Shown one piece after another: positions 1 through 9,295 of a DNA stretch of 20,000 bases. The DNA lies in assembly GCA_015478945.1 (NCBI GenBank), contig JABUQX010007467.1, forward strand, positions 1-20,000, read 5' to 3'. The notes below the pieces were generated by a model. That model made no database searches. It saw only the letters and a program-made list of their open reading frames with translations, and was not told the DNA's origin. A program made the translations under genes and the position numbers. Source of the DNA: Trachelipus rathkii. Lineage: Eukaryota; Arthropoda; Malacostraca; Isopoda; Trachelipodidae. The first letter of the stretch is position 1. Each line of letters starts with the position of its first letter.

Positions 1-471
1 GAGAGTAGAACAGAGAAGACACCTAGATATACTTTTAAAGCTCGTCTAGACATTCGAAGGTGCTAATTCAGCCCGGTTAAGAGGAAATAAACGAATATAG
101 ATGCATAAGTTTGCATTGTCTGCTAGCAAGTGTGTGATAATTGTAAATTTTATAGTATAAGCTAATGATGTGAACTAGAAAAAATAAGTATACTGGAAGT
201 GCATATATTAAATAAAGAGTTATGGTTACTTGTATTCCCTTTCAATTATCAAAGATCTTATTGACATGGGATAGTGAGGTGGCTATCATGTTATAGTACG
301 CTAAGAATCAATGATGAATTATTATTTATATAGAATAGGGTTGTGCTATAGCGGTTGTAAAAATTAAAAAATAATAATGAAGACCCTGGATTTGTTAAAT
401 GTTGATAAGTTATATATATATATATTATATATATATTATATAATCTATAATAGTATATATATATAATATTA
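1..471. other. AT-rich intergenic DNA, no gene seen
   Basis: No coding frame of useful length and no recognisable motif. The last 60 bases become an imperfect (AT)n tract that abuts the CAGTGG terminus of the candidate element at 472. Nothing else is supported here. Confidence 0.6.
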
Positions 472-530
472 CAGTGGGCTCGTGAAAACTGTGAATGGAG
501 GGCTGCAAGTTATAATATATATATATATAT

Positions 531-575
<45 letters not shown>

Positions 576-1383
576 TAATATATATATATATATTTGTCAG
601 ATCAGATTTTTTGTTGTTGGTACGAAATCGAAATCGCCTATAGTGATGGGAGCCTTACCTTTCTTTGAAGGTTTCAGAGCAAAATTAGAAATAAAACTTT
701 ATTCTCTTCAATGTTAACATAATAAATTTTAAAAATACTCGCACATCATCATCATCAGCATTCATATAAAATTTACAATTTAAATAATATTATTTCATAA
801 ATAAAAATAAAATTTTGCACCACCCCCCCCCCCCCCCCAAAAAAAAAAAAAAGAAAAAAAAAGACACGTCCACTTTCTCTGAAGCATAAGAATCAACTGA
901 TTTTAATTTGTCTTTATATATATGTCTTTATATGTACAGAAGGACATTAAAGGACAGAACTAGCAACTCGATCAAACTTGGAATACAATTTTATATGAGT
1001 ATAATCTCCAAGTTGTTATAAAATTCAAAAAGGCCAAAGTGGCAATATGCTAAAAATTATTATAGGAATTGGCAACCTTTTTGTTGCCATGTTTGTCTCA
1101 TTTTTAAAAACTAATAAGGTTTGTCTTTTTTCTGGGCTGTAAAATAGCAGCCCACAATTTATATTATTGGATATTTTGAAATAAAAATATCGTACACACA
1201 ACTTGCTTATATGTTAATTCTATTCTTATATTTTCATTATTAAATAAATTGAGTTTTATATACTCAAATATTTCACGTATAATTATTTCATAGAATAAAC
1301 AATATTATTCAACAATCCTACGCCTGGCACTTTTAATTTGGAGGGGCTCCAGCCCCGGAGCCCATAAAGACGAGCCGCCACTG
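472..1383. mobile_element. Possible non-autonomous hAT-like element
   Basis: The left end reads CAGTGGGCTCGT at 472. The reverse complement of the right end, finishing at 1383, reads CAGTGGCGGCTCGT. These match as a short terminal inverted repeat with one 2-base gap. CAGTGGCGG-type termini are familiar from hAT-superfamily elements. The roughly 0.9 kb interior has no transposase frame. It holds an (AT)n tract (511-594), a C17/A14 homopolymer junction near 824-852, and small hairpins such as GGCAAC/GTTGCC near 1070 and GGGCTG/CAGCCC near 1135. The flanking 8-mers (TAATATTA and CAATCATC) agree at only about four positions, so a target duplication is not convincing. It could also be two unrelated ends. 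Confidence 0.35.
511..594. repeat. (AT)n microsatellite
   Basis: Imperfect AT dinucleotide tract with occasional TT or AA slips, inside the candidate element 472-1383. Confidence 0.9.
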
Positions 1384-1433
1384 CAATCATCAGCGGCAGA
1401 CTGACAAGTGATGATCAAGCTGAAAGAAAAGTA

Positions 1434-1465
1434 ATATATATATATTATTATTATATATATTATAG

Positions 1466-1498
<33 letters not shown>

Positions 1499-1503
1499 AT
1501 AAT
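1434..1503. repeat. (AT)n microsatellite
   Basis: Imperfect AT tract that directly borders the left end of the foldback element at 1507. Confidence 0.9.
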
Positions 1504-1506
1504 AGA

Positions 1507-1767
1507 GTAAGCGTAGAACAGGCCACACATTGTTGAGACAAAAAATTTCTCCGGTCAAAAACTTTCAAGCTCACAAATTAAGTTTTAATTAAAGGTTTTT
1601 TAAGAACAATTCTATAGTGGCAAGCTTTCTGGCATTAATTCCAGAGAGCTTGCCACTAGAGAATTTTCTTAAAAAACTTACTTAACTAACTTTTCTGAAC
1701 TTAGAAGTTTTTGAACTTAGAAAATTTTCGTCTTCAAAAATGTGTGGGTCCTGTCTACAGCTGTTAC
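1507..1767. mobile_element. Foldback / MITE-like long inverted repeat
   Basis: The left arm (1507-1632) and the reverse complement of the right arm (1641-1767) align over their whole length with an 8-base loop, CATTAATT. The inner 37 bases pair almost perfectly, including AGTGGCAAGC and TTTTTTAAGAA. The outer parts are diverged but still collinear, down to GTAGA(A)CAGG near both ends. There is no coding capacity. (AT)n lies against both sides, so a target duplication cannot be read. The structure fits a foldback element or a palindromic MITE, and a transcript would form a long hairpin. I do not recognise the family. Confidence 0.75.
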
Positions 1768-1768
1768 C

Positions 1769-1832
1769 ATATATATATATATATATATATAAGTATATAG
1801 TAATATATAATGTATATATATATATTATATAT

Positions 1833-1882
<50 letters not shown>

Positions 1883-1884
1883 AT
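1769..1884. repeat. (AT)n microsatellite
   Basis: Imperfect AT tract immediately to the right of the foldback element. Confidence 0.9.
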
Positions 1885-2479
1885 CAAAATAAGATGCCAA
1901 TAATTAATTATACCAATCGTAACATAACAACGTCAATGCTGGAGACAAAACTAAAATAATATTGGAAATCTGCATAAAAATCAGAAGAAACAAAAAATAA
2001 ATATTTTTTGCTACATTGTTTAATTAAACCTAGGTTCGATATTAAAAGGTTCTAATAGGAATTCCTTAAGTGCTGAAACCCACAAGAATGGCATCTCCGG
2101 AGACGGTGAACCACTTCTAGAATGAATTTAAATAGCATAACCGCAAGGAGCTTGCTTGTGTGACAAAAAAAAAAAAAAAGATTCACAAAAGTGGAAAGCG
2201 GCCTTATCAGCAACCCCTGGCAAGAGCACTGATAGTGACTATGGTGGCTTTTCAACAAAATAAATCTCACCCATGACACAGATTGAAGAGGATAGTCTGA
2301 GTAAAGGTTCAGACTTTCAACACAGCTTCAGTGGACTGGAAATTGCAATTAACATCTCGATTCAACCTCAAAAAGGAATTCCACCGCCAAGGATACCTCA
2401 TTCGAAAAACCCTGGAGACAGTCATCAAGGGAGCAAAGATAAGGGCCTAATTCCAAATTTTGCAATCTAGTAAAGAAGC
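1885..2479. other. AT-rich sequence, no gene recognised
   Basis: Two short open frames (2052-2279 on the minus strand, 2273-2470 on the plus strand) have no recognisable motif and no coding signature. Position next to the hAT fragment at 2480-2725 makes decayed transposon sequence plausible, but no motif here shows it. An A15 run lies at about 2165. Confidence 0.4.
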
Positions 2480-2725
2480 ATGAGGCTCTACGAAATATGG
2501 AATCTAGCCTACAGAAGGAGAATGCCTTTCATGCTGGTGGCAATGAAAATTGCAACAAGTTTCATTATATCAGTGCTTGCAAGCAACAATGATTTATCAC
2601 CACTCCCTCAATACCAGTCGAGAGCGAGCATTTTTTAGTATGGGAATGTAAACACCCAAAAAAGGAACAGGCTCTCGCCAGATTCTAGTGAAGCTTATGT
2701 TTGCATCATAATATGGCATTTTTGA
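2480..2725 (+). pseudogene. hAT transposase C-terminal (dimerisation) remnant
   Basis: From 2604 the plus strand translates to NTSRERAFFSMG. After a one-base frameshift at about 2645 it continues NVNTQKRNRLSPDSSEAYV to a stop at 2723-2725. The pattern S-x-ER-x-F-S-x-x-G-x-x-x-x-x-x-RN-x-L-x-P-x-x-x-E is the C-terminal dimerisation block of hAT transposases, normally the last part of a 600-700 residue protein. The bases just upstream, in another frame, may hold the preceding hydrophobic helix. No N-terminal BED finger or DDE core is recognisable upstream, so this is a severely truncated, frameshifted relic. Confidence 0.65.
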
Positions 2726-3208
2726 ATTTGATATTGAGATGATGTCTATCTTATCTTAAAGGAGTATATTATTAGATTTGAGTAATAGCGTTTTTTATTT
2801 TGTCTTTTCAGCTGATTAATTGAGGTCTCTTTCATTGTTTTTATTCTTTATATTGTAGCTAGTTAAAGAATCCTCTTGTAAATTGTAATCATGTTAAAAT
2901 ATAAAAGTTAGTGAGTCAAACTTTGTTAAACTTACTGGACAATGGAAATGGAATATTTTTTAAATAAAACACAAACTAAAAAAAGTTTTTATTGATATAT
3001 TTCATTATTCTTCCTGTAAAGATACTAATTTTTACTTATAAATTAAATATACTTGGCACAACCAAATATGAAATAAATGACTAAGTATTGGTTGTACAGG
3101 GAATGCAATCCTGAGTTGCCTAGCAGTATCAGAACCTAAAAAAATTGAGTATTGGTAGTTGGCCACTTTTCTGGTATCAGTACATCTACTAATACTGAGC
3201 GTGGTGTG

Positions 3209-3209
<1 letters not shown>
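2726..3209. other. AT-rich intergenic DNA
   Basis: Downstream of the hAT stop. No open frame or recognisable motif. It probably contains the 3' part of that element, but no terminal inverted repeat could be identified. Confidence 0.4.
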
Positions 3210-3272
<63 letters not shown>

Positions 3273-3480
3273 ATATATATATATTATTAATATATATATA
3301 TATACCTATGTATATATATATTTGAATATCAATATATACTATGTAGCTATATTATTTATATATTATATGATATATAAAAGATAATATATATAATATATAT
3401 ATATAATATATACAGTATATATATATATATATATATATAGTAATGTATTATATTATATATATACTGTATGTATAAATTGA
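3210..3480. repeat. (AT)n microsatellite, imperfect
   Basis: AT dinucleotide tract of about 270 bases with scattered interruptions. Confidence 0.9.
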
Positions 3481-3525
3481 ATTTTTTCAGAAAATATTGT
3501 AGACGTCCTGTGGCTACACTTTACC

Positions 3526-3559
3526 ATATAAATATATATATATATAATATATAGATATA

Positions 3560-3615
<56 letters not shown>

Positions 3616-3627
3616 TAGTATATATGT
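3526..3627. repeat. (AT)n microsatellite
   Basis: AT tract between two short unique islands (3481-3525 and 3628-3653). Confidence 0.9.
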
Positions 3628-3653
3628 CAGTTTAGTCTTTAAACAAAAAAAAA

Positions 3654-3659
3654 TAGTAT

Positions 3660-3690
<31 letters not shown>

Positions 3691-3697
3691 TATAATA

Positions 3698-3766
<69 letters not shown>
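3654..3766. repeat. (AT)n microsatellite
   Basis: AT tract; the second half is a nearly uninterrupted dinucleotide run. Confidence 0.9.
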
Positions 3767-3772
<6 letters not shown>

Positions 3773-4690
3773 GTTTGGGGTTTGCTCAGCTAGAAGTAGT
3801 AGCTGGCTTATTATTTTTTAGTAGTACTTTATTATCTTTGGAGCTTGGATTGAATATCTTGGGCCCGAGATGTGATAGTCTTGATACGCTCTTGTAGTTC
3901 TTAACTGTCAATGCATTTCTTATGTAATGTCCAAAAGATTATGCTGAATATACACACTACAAAAAAAAAAAAACTTAGTTATGAACTGTATACCAAATAA
4001 AATGTTCATAGCTTTTCAATGTTTGTTGGAGGTGGGGGTATGTATGCCACATAACATAGGCCTATTAACCTTTAATTAACACATGGCTATCCTAATATTC
4101 ACAGTAATAGTAAAGTTATCCAAAATTTAAAAAACTAATAACGCTTCATGTCGGCTATATAATGTTTAAAAATTCAATGAATTAGGCTAAGCTTCTCTTC
4201 CGAAGATCATGATGCTCCTATTGTTCCTGAACAAAAGAACAACTGTAAAATTTATAGTTTTGATGCTTGCATAAAACTCTACAGAAGCCTATAATGAAAA
4301 CCAAAATTCATAAAGACCCAATTTAATTTTCTTTTACATTTGGAGTTAATTAACTATGAGCATAACAATAAGCAAAGAAAGTATGTAGTTATAGAAATAA
4401 ACCAAGATATGTTGTAAAGTGTCTTATGGATAAAAGGTAAATACGCTTCCGCAACCAATCTGCCAGGCTATTATTCACATTTTTCGTTTTAAAATTAGGA
4501 CCTATGCCAGGCTACAAAGTACAATTTTTCACAGCTCACTTAAAACTAAGATTTTACAATTAGTTATCACATAATATTAAAATCAATCGAAACTTTTGCA
4601 AAAATTTTTAACATATAAAAATTAAAAATGAGCAAAAATATAAACTTAAGTAATAATTTAACTTTGCTTCCGTTTTCTTTCGTAACCCCT
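3767..4690. other. Non-repetitive AT-rich DNA, no gene
   Basis: No coding frame, RNA gene or transposon motif recognised. A short A13 run lies at about 3961. Ordinary intergenic sequence as far as can be seen. Confidence 0.5.
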
Positions 4691-4697
4691 CCTCCAT

Positions 4698-4737
4698 TCT
4701 CTCTCGCTCTCTCATTCTCTATCCTCTCTCTCTCTCA

Positions 4738-4770
<33 letters not shown>

Positions 4771-4787
4771 ATATCTTTTCTCTTCTG

Positions 4788-4829
<42 letters not shown>

Positions 4830-4873
4830 CTCGTTCTCTCTCTCTCTCTCTCTCGTCTCTCTCTTCTCTCTCT

Positions 4874-4912
<39 letters not shown>

Positions 4913-4967
4913 TCCTCTCCTCTCTCTCTTCTCTCTCTCTCTCTCTCCTCATCTCTCTCTGTCTCTT

Positions 4968-4998
<31 letters not shown>

Positions 4999-4999
4999 T

Positions 5000-5058
<59 letters not shown>

Positions 5059-5122
5059 GTCTCTCTCTCTCTCCTCTTCTCTCTCTCTCTCTCCCTCAGT
5101 ATTCCTTCTTCTCTCTCTCTTC
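4698..5122. repeat. (CT)n microsatellite block
   Basis: About 425 bases of CT dinucleotide repeat on the plus strand (GA on the minus), broken by TCAT, TCGT, TCCTC and GTCTC interruptions that reset the phase. Long Ser/Leu-rich (plus) and Arg/Glu-rich (minus) open frames across it are products of the repeat. Such polypyrimidine tracts can adopt triplex (H-DNA) structure. Confidence 0.95.
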
Positions 5123-5142
5123 TATATATATTATTTATATTA

Positions 5143-5230
<88 letters not shown>

Positions 5231-5452
5231 TATATATACTTATATATATATAATATATTATTATATATATTATATATAAATATATAATATTATATATATA
5301 TATACTATATAATATATATATATATATATATTAATATTATTATATATATTATATAGTATATATATATTAATATATATGGGCTGGGTAGTTGAAGTATGGC
5401 TGATGTGATATTGCTAATAATATATATATAATATATAAATATATATATATTA
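5123..5452. repeat. (AT)n microsatellite, interrupted
   Basis: AT tract starting immediately at the end of the CT block, giving a compound (CT)n(AT)n microsatellite. A unique island of about 40 bases (5378-5417) interrupts it. Confidence 0.9.
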
Positions 5453-5561
5453 TGAAGGGTTATTGTCGCTGTTGAAGAACCACCTTAGTAGTATTCAGAC
5501 ATTCCGGACCTCGGTAAGAGTAGCGCTGAGTCATCATTTTGACCACGTGATTTTTACCTCC

Positions 5562-5655
5562 CTTCGACCTTTTTTGGTCTTGACCTTTTTTTTATGGCCT
5601 TGACCTTTTTTTGGCCTTGGACCTTTTTTTTTTTTTTGCCTTGACCTTTTTGATG
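5562..5655. repeat. CTTGACCTTTTT minisatellite
   Basis: Five imperfect copies of a unit close to CTTGACCTTTTTTTGGC, 17-23 bases long. Length differences come mainly from the T run. The arginine/lysine-rich open frame on the minus strand (5592-5792) is a product of this repeat, not a gene. Confidence 0.75.
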
Positions 5656-5840
5656 CCCCTTCGAGAAAGGGGCTTGCCACGACGGAAAGGAAGCAGCCTC
5701 CGTCCGACGTTATTGCCCCTATTTTGACCCACCCCCTTTAGGGGGCTTAGCCCCGTTTTTTTGACTGTTTTTTGGCCTTGTATTATTTTCACAAGTTTTG
5801 GGCCTGTGATATTTCGGCCTGATTAGCGTAAAGGGGCCTG

Positions 5841-5879
5841 AAAATTGACCATTCTTAAAAATTGACCATTCTTAAAAAG
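5841..5879. repeat. 17-bp tandem duplication
   Basis: AAAAATTGACCATTCTT is present twice in tandem with essentially no differences, followed by the start of a third copy. This suggests a recent slippage or duplication. Confidence 0.8.
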
Positions 5880-6039
5880 TCCATTGAAGAGGGATTAGTA
5901 GGGCATATTCTTGAGCGTCATCCAGCGTAATCTTGCTGGCTTGGCTTTGGTAGGTATCTGTGCTATGACATGAGGTCGAAAGTAGGGTGATCTAACAACG
6001 CTTCTTGGAGATCTGTCAATTATTTTCATCCCGCGGTCG

Positions 6040-6082
6040 CACACACACAATTGACACACACACAAGACACACACACACAATT
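6040..6082. repeat. (CA)n microsatellite
   Basis: Short CA runs interrupted by ATTGA and AGA between 6040 and 6082. They overlap small spurious frames on both strands. Confidence 0.8.
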
Positions 6083-6600
6083 AGACCTTTGGCAACAACA
6101 TGGAGATCACACCAACACAACTGTCAACACTTATGAATACACATTCACTATGAAACACTTAACACTTCAACCCATAGATGATTGCACTTACAATTTACCT
6201 TATACACAACGAACAACCCTTTGGTCTTCCATGGGTCAATTTGGTCCACCCTAATCTTTTGGGCATCCTTAATTTTTCGGTAACCTTTGGTCCTGTCCAG
6301 GGGGCAATTTTGAGAACCCAAAATTTTTTGGCAACCCTTGTATTCCAGGGTAAATTTTTGGCCTTGTAGTTTTTTTTTTGAACCTTTCTGGTAAAGCTTT
6401 TTTGATGAACACTATATGATGTTCTCTTCTTGATGCGCTAAACTTTGACGAACGTCAACTTTGCCGGTTATCTTTGGTGGCTCAACTTTCATGATGCCAT
6501 CTTTTTGATGATCAGCATTATTGATGGTTCAGCTTTGATTAATGGTTCAGTACACTTTGATGGTTCCCAATCAACGTAAGGAGTATCTCGTGATGTTCTA
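6083..6600. other. Degenerate TTGG/TTGATGG-rich sequence
   Basis: Between the CA repeat and the GAGTGCC array the sequence is loosely periodic. First come TTTTGG-and-CCCTT-like phrases (6230-6370). Then come TTGATGGTTCA and CAACTTT phrases (6440-6570), with ATTGATGGTTCAGC, TTAATGGTTCAG and TTTGATGGTTCCC in succession. It looks like old minisatellite drift. No gene is supported. Confidence 0.4.
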
Positions 6601-6610
6601 TTAGTGTTCT

Positions 6611-6711
6611 AGTAAGTGAGTGCCAATGAGTGCCAAGTAAGTGCCAATGAGTGCCAAGTGAGTGCTACATAGAGTGCAAAGTGAGTGCCACATAGTGCCA
6701 ACTGATTGCCA
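6611..6711. repeat. GAGTGCCAAGT minisatellite
   Basis: About nine copies of a 9-11 base unit based on GAGTGCCAA(GT), with variants AAGTGCC, GAGTGCTACAT, GAGTGCAAA, CATAGTGCC and GATTGCC. Copies diverge toward the right end. Confidence 0.8.
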
Positions 6712-6889
6712 CTTTTTTTCAAGCCTTTCCTAGCCTCCCCTGAGCCTAGAATAGCCTAAATAATGGTGTCTACTCCTAGGTTATACGGTATGAGAATGCG
6801 ATTGGGTGTATATTACAAGTTGCTAGGATCCTTCCTACTATGAGTTAGTCTTTTTTCTAACTCAACTTTGCAACGGACGAATATATATC

Positions 6890-7100
6890 TAAAGATACAA
6901 CCATTTGACGACAGTGACCGCAGAACGTTTCAGACGTCCGCGTCCCAGACAATCCGGTGAGCCACCCGTCGCGAAACCGCACGCGTGCGCCGCCAGCAGG
7001 CGCAATATAACCGCGTAAACCGCCGCCGCGTGCGTGCCCTGCAGGCGCCGAATATTTTTCCGCGTAAAGGCCGTCGCGTGCGTCCGCCGACGCATATTTA
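6890..7100. repeat. CpG-rich island with 45-48 bp tandem repeat
   Basis: A sharply GC- and CpG-rich block within otherwise AT-rich DNA. CGCGTGCG occurs at 6982, 7027 and 7075, giving periods of 45 and 48 bases. The units share CGCGTGCG, GCAGGCGC, AATAT and CCGCGTAAA, with a third, partial copy. Two overlapping minus-strand frames (6857-7111, 6889-7095) read through it but show no recognised domain. Their openness may be due to the composition. It could be a promoter-type CpG island, a transposon end, or foreign DNA. Confidence 0.65.
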
Positions 7101-7330
7101 CTCACGAACAAAAAAATAATGATACATCAATGGTAACCTATTCACGAAATTTTTTCACAATATACTATGAGTCAATTCATTTTTACTACCTTGTACGAAA
7201 ATTTTATTAAAACATATAATTTTTATTAACCTTAAAGCAGTAAATCAGTAGAACTGAATAGAGGTGTTACCTAACACCAAAGGGATTAGTTATCTTTTGT
7301 TTTACTGCTTTAAATCATATGCCTTACTGT
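7101..7330. other. Multi-hairpin segment in AT-rich DNA
   Basis: TTAAAGCAGTAAA (7232-7244) pairs perfectly with TTTACTGCTTTAA (7301-7313). The enclosed 56 bases contain TCAGT/ACTGA (7245-7257) and GGTGTTA/TAACACC (7263-7278) hairpins and a weaker AAAG/CTTT pair, giving a branched, cloverleaf-like fold. It has no tRNA T-loop or acceptor signature. No coding frame. Confidence 0.45.
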
Positions 7331-7336
7331 TATATA

Positions 7337-7381
<45 letters not shown>

Positions 7382-7389
7382 CACATATA

Positions 7390-7426
<37 letters not shown>
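7331..7426. repeat. (AT)n microsatellite
   Basis: AT tract ending exactly where the left LTR begins with TGTGA. Confidence 0.9.
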
Positions 7427-7430
<4 letters not shown>

Positions 7431-7836
7431 AAGGCAGAATTTCTCTTGCCCTCACAATAATTATGTACACCTCTCATAGTTGCTCTGTATATCAAATTCT
7501 ACTATTAATTTTATTATATATGGAAAATATTTAACAACCTTTTGTATGGCACCATTTTTTGTGAGAGTGAGTCGCTGCAATGCTGCCCGCGAAATGTCTG
7601 GCATTTCGAGGGAAGGAAGGCAGTCTGACTTCAAGATACAAGAAGAGAAGTCGCATTGTGTGTCGGCTTGTTAAAGGCCGGAAATTTGTGTTTGAATATA
7701 AAAATTATGATATTAACCTTCACCAATATTATTAATGACTGTGAACTGACCCATTGTGTTAACTGTTAATATTGATACCATTATTTACCACCCTGACTTG
7801 ATTATCTTACAGAAATAAAAAAAAAAAGAAGTAATT
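7427..7836 (+). repeat. 5' LTR of the Gypsy-like element
   Basis: Begins TGTGAAGGCAG and aligns base for base with 15190-15591 until GTAATT, after which similarity stops. It contains a TATATATGG promoter-like motif near 7515 and an AATAAA polyadenylation signal near 7814, both oriented for plus-strand transcription. The 3' edge lacks the canonical CA, so the true end may be a few bases off or mutated. Small frames inside (7310-7495 and 7480-7674) are spurious. Confidence 0.8.
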
Positions 7837-7951
7837 ACGTCTACTCTTATTAATAATCACTGTATAATTCTCATCAAAGGGTTATTAACCAAAGAATGTG
7901 ACATCAGAGCGACTCGAATATACTCCATACCTAACTGATGTGAAGAGTGTC

Positions 7952-7960
7952 AAAAAAAAA

Positions 7961-8026
<66 letters not shown>
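7952..8026. repeat. Poly-A tract (interrupted by TT)
   Basis: Seventy-five bases of A with one TT near the left end. Its length is unreliable in any assembly. The Lys-rich and Phe-rich open frames across it are meaningless. Confidence 0.9.
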
Positions 8027-8028
<2 letters not shown>

Positions 8029-8160
8029 GCCAATTCAAAACACAAACACACACAAAAAACAACACAAAAAAAAAAAAAAAAATTCAAATTCCCCGAAAAA
8101 ACATGAAATAAAGAAAGACCGCTATCGACATAGTGCCTGTAAAAACTTTCCCCCATAAAA

Positions 8161-8161
<1 letters not shown>

Positions 8162-8254
<93 letters not shown>
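8162..8254. repeat. Poly-A tract, 93 bases
   Basis: Uninterrupted run of A. With the 7952-8026 tract it brackets 135 bases of A-rich sequence. Possible origins are tails of retroposed sequences or homopolymer expansion in the element's 5' leader. Confidence 0.9.
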
Positions 8255-8257
<3 letters not shown>

Positions 8258-9295
8258 TAAAAAGCAAGTCGATAAGAGACCAAACTAAAAGAAGCAACGT
8301 AGCTATTGTGACTCGGTCTCAATCCATCAAGACCCCATCACACTCCCCCAGAAGCCCCTCCTATGAGGGGGTAAATGAAGAGAATGCGCATCAACAATAC
8401 CGAAACAGACTCGGAAAACTGAAACTCGAAGAAGGGTATGATAAGCAACAAACCTGGTGAAACGAAGTCATCCTTCCCCAATCTCTCTTAAGGGAGAAAA
8501 GGAAGAAGGAAGAGGAAATCTCCGCTCAAGTGGGGCCATTCCACCCTTTTCAATCGAAATTCAATGCCCTTAGAGTGATTGGCAACACGACAATGATCTT
8601 TACCTTATAATTGAAAATCACGATCAAGGGAGAGGGTAAGGCTTTTTGGGCATCAAAATTAACCCAAAGCAAGATTACGCACAAATCGTTGAAAAACTTC
8701 CCCTAAAGGGAGACGAATTGTTATAACTAAAATAGTCAAGGGCTAATAGAAAAAAATTATTATGCACACATCGCTAAGAATCAGATAGGAAAGAAAAGTA
8801 CCTTTCAAATCAGGCATGAGGGAAGGGAGAGCTTACCAATCCATTATGCGCCAGTTAGAAATAAAGAAATGCTTGGATTATCCACTTTCAGATTACACAC
8901 CGATAGACAGACTGAACGATGCTATGAATTTATTGAGAGAACTGCTTCCCTCTTACGAATTGCTAAGGCAATTACAGATCTCCCTCATCAGACAACAGAG
9001 AAAAACCATCGATTTTGGAGGGAATTATTGAAATCAGCCGACGACATTTTTCACACAATGTTTTTTCTCCCCAAAGCGTGCTCGGCCAAATCCCCCGCGG
9101 TGGGGGGATAACGACATGGCACATCGTGAACGCCATGCGACGAGCAGAAGAAAAGTTCACCAATTCGACTGTCAACAGAGCCTTCAGTACAGGAGAGGGA
9201 GATAAGTCGACTATAATCTTCTCATGAAACAGATCGGCCGCAGAAAATAAGTCACCTAGCCAAGGAGCGTCATAGGAGCTCGCGAAAGTACGCTC
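8255..9295 (+). pseudogene. Putative 5' leader and decayed gag region
   Basis: This stretch lies between the 5' LTR and the Gag zinc-knuckle remnant, where the 5' leader and N-terminal gag would be expected. Overlapping short frames (8816-9031, 8869-9111, 9015-9227) have no motif I recognise and break into one another. A Gag origin therefore rests on position only. Several short GC hairpins lie here: CCCCTC/GAGGGG near 8355, TCCCCTAAAGGGA near 8698 and ATCCCCC/GGGGGGAT near 9090. They may be leader RNA structure. Confidence 0.35.

Noticed and set aside
2025..2060. GGTTCGA T-loop-like motif, possible tRNA
   Set aside because: No matching T-stem, anticodon arm or acceptor stem around it.
4628..5287. 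219-residue Ser/Leu-rich open frame and its Arg/Glu-rich mirror
   Set aside because: Direct translation of the (CT)n and (AT)n repeats; no non-repeat coding content.
6611..6711. Regular short repeats as a CRISPR array
   Set aside because: Units of about 10 bases with no spacers, in a eukaryotic setting; this is a minisatellite.
6857..7111. 84-residue minus-strand frame across the CpG island
   Set aside because: Two overlapping frames are open in the same place, due to GC-rich composition and internal repeats; no domain recognised.
7898..8322. Poly-Lys and poly-Phe open frames
   Set aside because: Translation of poly-A tracts on the two strands.
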